Below the pieces are notes generated by a model. The model was not told the origin of the DNA, searched no databases, and was given only the letters and a program-made list of their open reading frames with translations. This document shows, in pieces, positions 32,892 through 37,748 of a stretch of DNA of 37,748 nucleotides (its first letter is position 1; every line of letters starts with the position of its first letter). The translations under genes were made by a program, and so were the position numbers. The stretch lies in the NCBI GenBank assembly GCA_030830105.1, contig JAURNP010000063.1, forward strand, positions 1 to 37,748, written 5' to 3'. Origin of the DNA: Rhodothermales bacterium. GTDB lineage: Bacteria > Bacteroidota > Rhodothermia > Rhodothermales > UBA10348.

Positions 32892-32918
32892 AGATCTGGG
32901 CCCGAGTTGAAGATCTGG
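32884..32918. repeat. 16-bp perfect direct repeat spanning a stop codon
   Basis: CGAGTTGAAGATCTGG occurs at 32884-32899 and 32903-32918 (period 19). The first copy contains the TGA stop of the small membrane protein; the second repeats it in the intergenic gap. Confidence 0.9.
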
Positions 32919-32967
32919 CCCTACGAGTAGATCAGTCCGTAGATCGGTTGGCAACGTCGCAGTATGG

Positions 32968-33882
32968 TCACCGTACAGCGTGACGAGCCGGGTCGCGCGT
33001 CACGCGGACCCAATCCACTTCCATGGCCAGCCCACCTTGCTGGATCTTCTCCACCGTGCCGGCGGGCAGACCGTAGTACGGCTCGGTGACGCCGTTGATC
33101 TTGAACGAGTAGGCCCCGCCGATGGCGGTATTCAGGATCAGGTACTTCCGGTTGTCGAAGCGCCAGTCTCCGAAAAACGTTACGAGGGGCCTTCCGATGC
33201 GATACATCAGGCGGTCGTCGACGTAAAACGTCATCTCCTCGTGGGTCCAGTCCACGGCATAGACGTGCCAGTCCGTGGCATCTTCGCCTTCTGGGAAGTA
33301 AAAGTTGTCGACCGGCGCCTGGTCACCAGAGTAGCCGGGACCATGGACGGCCACCGCGGTCCAGTCCTTCTCGCCCACGTATTCCATGATGTCGATTTCG
33401 CCCGATCCGGGCCAGCGGCCGTAACCGAGCAGCCAGAAAGCTGGCCATATCCCGACGGCATCCGGCATGCGCAATCGCGCCTCGGCCCGGCCGTACATGA
33501 AATCGAATTTGTCCCGCGAGTTGATGCGGCCGGAAATAAAATCAGCCGTTCGGCCCCGCGGTGATGAGGTGCCTTCCGCCCAGCGGGCACTCAAGGCGAG
33601 CACTCCGTTATCCGCTCCGTCCGCGCTGTCCTTGACCACCACGGTCCATGTCGTGTCGATGTAAATCTGCTGCTCGTTGTTCACCCACAGGTTCGGGCCA
33701 ACCACATTCCACTTCTCGCGATCAATTTCACCGGCGTCGAAATCATCGAAGAAGACGACTCCAAAAGCTGAATCCGGCGTGGTTATGCTACCGGAATCGC
33801 TCCACCGCGATGACTGATTCGGTTCAGCGGCGCAACCCACGAGGACGATTACGATTGTTGCGAGAGGAAAGAATCGAGGCAT
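32968..33882 (-). CDS. GH16-family beta-glucanase (laminarinase-type) lipoprotein
   Basis: 304 residues. Lipoprotein signal with cysteine 17 (VIVLVGC). The catalytic motif GEIDIMEYVG at 161-170 holds the nucleophile E162, D164 and acid/base E167 in the ExDxxE arrangement with the beta-bulge residue that characterises laminarinases and lichenases. Substrate-cleft aromatics are seen in WPAFWLLGYGRWPG and WHVYAVDWTHEEMTFYVDD, and the C-terminus ends in the family's MEVDWVRV. It would cleave beta-1,3- or mixed-linked glucans, such as algal laminarin, at the cell surface. It sits between the sugar-catabolic genes and a secreted dehydrogenase, which fits a glucan-use locus. Confidence 0.92.
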   Translation of the reverse strand: MPRFFPLATIVIVLVGCAAEPNQSSRWSDSGSITTPDSAFGVVFFDDFDAGEIDREKWNVVGPNLWVNNEQQIYIDTTWTVVVKDSADGADNGVLALSARWAEGTSSPRGRTADFISGRINSRDKFDFMYGRAEARLRMPDAVGIWPAFWLLGYGRWPGSGEIDIMEYVGEKDWTAVAVHGPGYSGDQAPVDNFYFPEGEDATDWHVYAVDWTHEEMTFYVDDRLMYRIGRPLVTFFGDWRFDNRKYLILNTAIGGAYSFKINGVTEPYYGLPAGTVEKIQQGGLAMEVDWVRVTRDPARHAVR

Positions 33883-33911
33883 GAGGATGATGATCTTCTA
33901 TGGGGAATACG

Positions 33912-33919
33912 AGAATATA
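33912..33919 (-). promoter_or_regulatory. Candidate -7 element for the GH16 gene
   Basis: Minus-strand TATATTCT, resembling TAnnTTTG, about 30 bases before the start codon. The same CTATATTC string precedes the symporter gene. Confidence 0.25.
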
Positions 33920-33941
33920 GCTGATGGTGTGCCGAAGCGGT

Positions 33942-33973
33942 CTTGAAGATGGAAGTTGTCGGGGGTAGGTTCG
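33942..33973 (+). promoter_or_regulatory. Candidate Bacteroidota-type promoter for the dehydrogenase gene
   Basis: CTTG (33942-33945), then 20 bases, then TAGGTTCG (33966-33973), close to the TTG-N19/21-TAnnTTTG pattern; the start codon is 34 bases downstream. Confidence 0.35.
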
Positions 33974-34007
33974 ACGTCAACGCTGTTCAGCCCCAATTCC
34001 CAAATCC

Positions 34008-35651
34008 ATGTTCCGCATTTTTGCGCTGTTTGTTCTAGCCCTGTTTTCAACCCGTGCGTCCTCTCAACCAACCCTGTTGCTGGATAGCATGAGCGTTTCG
34101 GCCACGGCGTCTCAGATCAATGCGGTACGGATCGACTACGATCCGATTTCTGAGCAGCTTTGGCTGGCCGGCCTGAGTGGAGATCTGGTCTCGGTCAGCC
34201 CGGATCCAGCCAATCATCGGCTGACCATCCGTTACCGAAGTGACGATCACGGAGTACCAGCTCCTCTGATGGGAATGGATATTGCCTCGGACGGGACCAT
34301 CTACCTGGTCGGAAACGATGCTGGCTCGCAACCCGGGTACAACATCGGAATCGTTCGGCGTGGCGTACCGGATGGACAAGGGACTCACGATTGGCAGACG
34401 GTTGCCACCACCGTCCCGTACCCCAGGTCGGCCACCCCATTTGATCATAATATGAATGCGATTGTCCTCTCACCGGACGGGCAGTGGCTGTACATAAACA
34501 GCGGATCGCGTACCGATCATGGAGAGCTGCAAGAAAACAACGGCCAGTTTCCAGGTAGCCGGGAAGTACCCTTGACGTCGGCTATTCTCCGCATTCCGGC
34601 CGATGGCTCAGCTCTGGTATTGGAAGACGATCTGGATTGGCTCATCCAGCAAGGAATTCTGTTTGCCGATGGAACGCGAAATTCCTTTTCCCTGGCATTC
34701 GACGGTCAAGGACGATTATTCGGGACGGAGAATTCTGGGGACCGGGACGATGAGGAGGAAATCAATCTGCTCGAAGAAGGGCGCCACTATGGATTTCCAT
34801 GGCGTATGGGTCTGACCGACACCCCGATGCAGTTCAGCAGCTACGATCCAGCAGCAGACCTGCTTTTGAATCCGTCTTCGTACGCGGTGCAGAATGGTCA
34901 CTTCTACAACGACCCAACGTACCCCGCGCCGCCTGCTGGTGTTGTATTCGTCGACCCGGTACGCAATCTGGGTCCCCATGCGAATTTGTACCGGGATCCA
35001 CTTACCGGTGCCATTCTGGATGCTGATGACACCGGCCAGCCGTTGGCCACGCTGACGTCGCACCGCTCCCCGCTGGGCCTGGTCTTTGACGTGGACAACG
35101 CCTTGCCTCACCCGCTCACGGGTGACGCCCTGGTCCTCAGCTGGACCGGGCCGGAATCGGATCTTCTGTCACCTTACGCGGGCGAAGGAGAGGACCTGTT
35201 GCACATCACGCTTGCCGACGGGCCGAGTGGACCTGTGGCCGCCGTAGATCGGATTGCTACAGGATTCACTAACCCTATCGATGCCGTGCTGGTGGATGGA
35301 TTCCTGTACGTACTGGAGTACGGATCCAATGCCCAGGTCTGGCAGATCGGTTTCGGTGGAGGTACGGCAACCGAAGATCCGGTCATGCCGGCATCGCTCG
35401 AGGTGGATCTATGGCCCAACCCGGCAGCGGGCCGTCGGTCGGTACGCATCTCCACGCCGCACTCGGGGCGTGTTGTGGCCAAGCTCTTTGCCGTTGACGG
35501 GCGTGAGGTGATGACCGTCGCAGATCAACTGGCAGCCTCTGGCGACGAGATCACGATAGCGGTTGCTTCCGATCGCTTGCCGGCCGGTATCTACTTCCTG
35601 ATGGTCACTGCTGGGTCATCCAGACATGTGCAGGCAGTCTTCGTGCAATGA
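34008..35651 (+). CDS. Secreted sorbosone/glucose dehydrogenase-like propeller with T9SS sorting domain
   Basis: 547 residues. Signal peptide (FALFVLALFSTRASSQ), then a six-bladed propeller of the GSDH/PQQ-dependent sugar dehydrogenase family, with family-like stretches such as HNMNAIVLSPDGQWLYINSG, RNSFSLAFDGQGRLFGTENS, INLLEEGRHYGFPWRMG and NPIDAVLVDGFLYVLEYG. The H-x-M/N-x-A-I opening and the DRDDEEEINLL segment are the usual ligand-binding areas. Residues ~468-547 form a T9SS type A tail (LEVDLWPNPAAG ... PAGIYFLMVTAG). It probably oxidises sugars outside the cell, if PQQ is available; a non-catalytic carbohydrate-binding role is possible. Its own promoter-like sequence precedes it. Confidence 0.85.
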   Translation: MFRIFALFVLALFSTRASSQPTLLLDSMSVSATASQINAVRIDYDPISEQLWLAGLSGDLVSVSPDPANHRLTIRYRSDDHGVPAPLMGMDIASDGTIYLVGNDAGSQPGYNIGIVRRGVPDGQGTHDWQTVATTVPYPRSATPFDHNMNAIVLSPDGQWLYINSGSRTDHGELQENNGQFPGSREVPLTSAILRIPADGSALVLEDDLDWLIQQGILFADGTRNSFSLAFDGQGRLFGTENSGDRDDEEEINLLEEGRHYGFPWRMGLTDTPMQFSSYDPAADLLLNPSSYAVQNGHFYNDPTYPAPPAGVVFVDPVRNLGPHANLYRDPLTGAILDADDTGQPLATLTSHRSPLGLVFDVDNALPHPLTGDALVLSWTGPESDLLSPYAGEGEDLLHITLADGPSGPVAAVDRIATGFTNPIDAVLVDGFLYVLEYGSNAQVWQIGFGGGTATEDPVMPASLEVDLWPNPAAGRRSVRISTPHSGRVVAKLFAVDGREVMTVADQLAASGDEITIAVASDRLPAGIYFLMVTAGSSRHVQAVFVQ

Positions 35652-35708
35652 AGTGAGTGGCCGAATGCAGGGCGGTCGTTCTCCCAGCGTGACCCTCCAT
35701 CGCCTAGC

Positions 35709-37313
35709 CTACCAGAACATGGCGTACAGCGCCGCCGTGATGCCGAGGATGCCAAACGAGGCCAGGGTGAAAACCGGATCTCCTCCCAAACGGATACCTG
35801 CCAGGGAAATAGCCTTCTCGCTGTCCTTGCCTTTGCCTTCAAGCCAGGACAGGATGACGATGAGCACAACCGAGATCACAAAGACCCATCCCATCCGGGA
35901 GATGAATGGCAGATCGGGTGTGAGGAATTTCATGGCCGTGGACAGCGGGATGGAAAGGATAGCCGTCCAAAGGGCTGCGTTGGCCGAAGCTTTCTTGTAG
36001 AAGAGCCCCATCATGAAGACGGCCAGGACGCCCGGGCTGATGAAGCCCGTGTATTCCTGGATGTACTGGAAGGCCTGATCGATCTGGCCCAGTAGCGGGT
36101 AGGCCGCTGCGGCAGCGATCACGATAGCCACGACGCTGACCGTCCGACCGACCTGCACGAGGCGATGCTCGGCAGCGTCTTTGTTCAGGATCGTCTTGTA
36201 AATATCCATCGTGAAGATGGTAGACGTCGAGTTCATCATCGAGGCCAGAGAGGAGACGATGGCGGCTGCCAGTGCAGCAACAGCGAGTCCGCGGACCCCA
36301 GGGCCGAGGTACTCTCCCAGCAGCCAGGGATAGGCTTGGTCGGCCTTGTCGATAGGCGCGTCGAGGGCGTATGCCACGATCCCCGGAATAACGACAATCA
36401 ATGGGAGGAGCAGCTTGAGGTAGCCGGCGAAAACCAGACCGCGACGGGCTTCCTTCAGACTTTTGGCGGCCAGGGCGCGCTGAATGATGTACTGATTACA
36501 GCCCCAGTAGAACAAGTTTGCGACCCACATGCCGCCGAGAAGGACACCCAGACCCGGCAGCAGGTCGTATGCATCCTGCGTCAAGCCAGCATCGTCCGTG
36601 TACATGAGCTCGCCTTCGAACAGGATCATGTTGAAACGGTCACCGACATCGGTTACCAGCTGGGAAAATCCGGCAATTACACCTGCATCCCCGCCGTAGG
36701 CGTCGAGAGCCAGCCAGGTCGTGAGAAGGCCGCCACCGATCAGGACAATCACTTGCACCACGTCGGTCCAGGCCACGGCCTGAAGACCCCCGTACACACT
36801 GTAGATCATGGCGAAGAGCGAAAGGCCGATAATGCCCGTGGTCAGCGAAATCCCCATGATGCCGTTCAGGGCCAATGCGCCCAGGTAGAGGACGCTGGTC
36901 AGATTGACGAACACGTAGACCAGCAGCCAGAACACCGCCAAAAGGGTTCGTACCCGGCTGTCATAGCGCTTCTCGAGGAATTGGGGCATTGTGAAAATGC
37001 CCTTCTCGAGGTAGATGGGGAGGAAAAGCCACGCGATGACCAGCAGTGTGACGGCTGCCATCCATTCATAGGTAGCAATGGCGAGTCCCACTCGGAAGCC
37101 GGACCCCGACATACCGATGAATTGCTCTGCCGAGATGTTTGAGGCAATCAGCGAGGCGCCAATGGCCCAGAAGGGAAGGCTTTTTCCCGCCAGGAAGTAG
37201 TCTGTCGAGGTTCGTTCCTGTCCTTCTTTTCGTCGGGATACCCAGAGTCCCAAGGCAACAATAGCCACAGCATAGATGGCGAATACGACGTAGTCCAGAC
37301 CAGTGAATTGCAT
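35709..37313 (-). CDS. Sodium:solute symporter, SGLT-type (sugar/Na+)
   Basis: 534 residues, about 14 transmembrane helices, inner membrane. Family features are the first helices with STDYFLAGKSLPFWAIGASLIASNISAEQFIG, the SGLT-type segment GGMWVANLFYWGCNQYIIQRALAAKSLKEARRG, the helix AALAAAIVSSLASMMNSTSTIFTMDIYK with Ser/Thr residues near the Na+ site, and the late GFISPGVLAVFMMGLFYKK. This resembles vSGLT-like glucose/galactose carriers more than proline or pantothenate carriers. It would import a sugar released by the nearby GH16 enzyme, using the sodium gradient. Downstream of a class-III aminotransferase gene but with a 126-base gap, so a separate promoter is likely. Confidence 0.93.
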   Translation of the reverse strand: MQFTGLDYVVFAIYAVAIVALGLWVSRRKEGQERTSTDYFLAGKSLPFWAIGASLIASNISAEQFIGMSGSGFRVGLAIATYEWMAAVTLLVIAWLFLPIYLEKGIFTMPQFLEKRYDSRVRTLLAVFWLLVYVFVNLTSVLYLGALALNGIMGISLTTGIIGLSLFAMIYSVYGGLQAVAWTDVVQVIVLIGGGLLTTWLALDAYGGDAGVIAGFSQLVTDVGDRFNMILFEGELMYTDDAGLTQDAYDLLPGLGVLLGGMWVANLFYWGCNQYIIQRALAAKSLKEARRGLVFAGYLKLLLPLIVVIPGIVAYALDAPIDKADQAYPWLLGEYLGPGVRGLAVAALAAAIVSSLASMMNSTSTIFTMDIYKTILNKDAAEHRLVQVGRTVSVVAIVIAAAAAYPLLGQIDQAFQYIQEYTGFISPGVLAVFMMGLFYKKASANAALWTAILSIPLSTAMKFLTPDLPFISRMGWVFVISVVLIVILSWLEGKGKDSEKAISLAGIRLGGDPVFTLASFGILGITAALYAMFW

Positions 37314-37358
37314 GGCAGCTCGGAAGGCAATAGTGTCAAAAGTGCGGCTTCAACGGGG

Positions 37359-37366
37359 CGAATATA
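37359..37366 (-). promoter_or_regulatory. Candidate -7 element for the symporter gene
   Basis: Minus-strand TATATTCG, one change from TAnnTTTG, 45 bases before the start codon; no convincing -33 TTG. Shares CTATATTC with the GH16 upstream region. Confidence 0.25.
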
Positions 37367-37439
37367 GGGGTTCGAAGCGGTTGCCACCCTTCTTCAGGCC
37401 ATCTCCTCTTTTTGGACTGACAACAACTCGCCCTTGCTC

Positions 37440-37748
37440 TTAACCAGCTACGCGAGCACGGACGAAATCTTCGGCCAGAATGCGATCTATTGTATGCACA
37501 AGTCGATCGGCATCTTCGGCGTCAAAAACCATGGGAGGCTTGATCTTGAGGACGTTGTGCAGAGGACCGTCGGTGGAGATCAGGATGCCTTCTTCTCGCA
37601 TGCGGTTGGCGACATAAGATGCTTCCTCAGCAGCCGGTTCGAGGGTGAATCGATCTCGTACGAGTTCGACCCCGACAAACAGTCCGACCCCTCGGGCTTC
37701 GCCCACAATCGGATGGACCTTGGCCAGCGCAGACAATCCTTCCAATAA
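37440..37748 (-). CDS. Class-III PLP aminotransferase, C-terminal fragment
   Basis: The last ~102 residues of a gene that starts beyond the right edge. The visible part is the C-terminal small domain of class-III aminotransferases: [18 protein letters not shown], then [45 protein letters not shown]. The [10 protein letters not shown] stretch is that of the AGXT2-like/phosphoethanolamine-lyase-like and alanine-glyoxylate type members. The PLP lysine would lie outside the window. Reaction (transamination or phospholyase) cannot be chosen from this fragment. Same strand as the symporter gene. Confidence 0.9.
   Translation of the reverse strand, partial: LLEGLSALAKVHPIVGEARGVGLFVGVELVRDRFTLEPAAEEASYVANRMREEGILISTDGPLHNVLKIKPPMVFDAEDADRLVHTIDRILAEDFVRARVAG

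Noticed and set aside
36165-37142. A 325-codon open frame on the plus strand within the symporter gene.
   Set aside because: Its translation is hydrophilic and rich in Q, H and D, as expected of the reverse complement of a membrane protein.

Overview
The window reads as chromosomal DNA of a Bacteroidota-like bacterium, most plausibly a marine or halophilic Rhodothermota/Rhodothermales relative. This is an inference from gene content: TonB-dependent receptors paired with DUF4249-type lipoproteins, proteins ending in type IX secretion (T9SS)-like sorting domains, FG-GAP surface proteins, weak Shine-Dalgarno signals, several non-ATG starts, and TAnnTTTG-like promoter elements. No transposase, phage gene, CRISPR array, tRNA or rRNA was seen.

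Layout. 1-3.9 kb: the end of the dcw division/cell-wall cluster (murC 3' end, ftsQ, ftsA, ftsZ), closed by a strong intrinsic terminator. 4-9 kb: a membrane protein with a glycosidase-like domain, a DXD glycosyltransferase, and a TolC-type outer-membrane protein followed by an MlaC-type lipid-binding protein. 9.1-12.8 kb: a vitamin B12 acquisition locus, made of a cobalamin riboswitch with terminator, a BtuB-like receptor, a beta-propeller lipoprotein resembling BtuG (DUF5074 type), and a small Bfd-like [2Fe-2S] protein. 13-16.1 kb: an M1 metallopeptidase with a T9SS-like tail, a GNAT acetyltransferase, and a membrane-anchored small protein with an HxxHxH motif. 16.3-22.9 kb: two tandem paralogous modules, each a TonB-dependent receptor overlapping a DUF4249-type lipoprotein by four bases. 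23-28.1 kb: branched-chain aminotransferase, two FG-GAP surface proteins and a queuosine-precursor transporter. 28.2-30.1 kb: a PhoR/PhoB-like two-component pair. 30.2-37.7 kb: a carbohydrate-use neighbourhood (Gfo/Idh/MocA oxidoreductase, sugar isomerase/epimerase-like protein, small membrane protein, GH16 beta-glucanase lipoprotein, sorbosone/glucose dehydrogenase-like secreted protein, sodium:sugar symporter), ending in a truncated class-III aminotransferase.

How they work together. The B12 locus looks like one riboswitch-controlled unit: when cobalamin is scarce the terminator is avoided, and the receptor and its surface lipoprotein are made. The two receptor/lipoprotein modules are probably outer-membrane uptake machines for unknown substrates. 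The 30-37 kb genes suggest extracellular beta-glucan cleavage, oxidation of released sugars, sodium-coupled uptake and intracellular isomerisation/oxidation.

The least explained items are the BtuG-like lipoprotein outside gut Bacteroides with a Bfd-like neighbour, the HxxHxH small protein, the duplicated receptor modules, and a recurring pattern of short tandem duplications that span stop codons.
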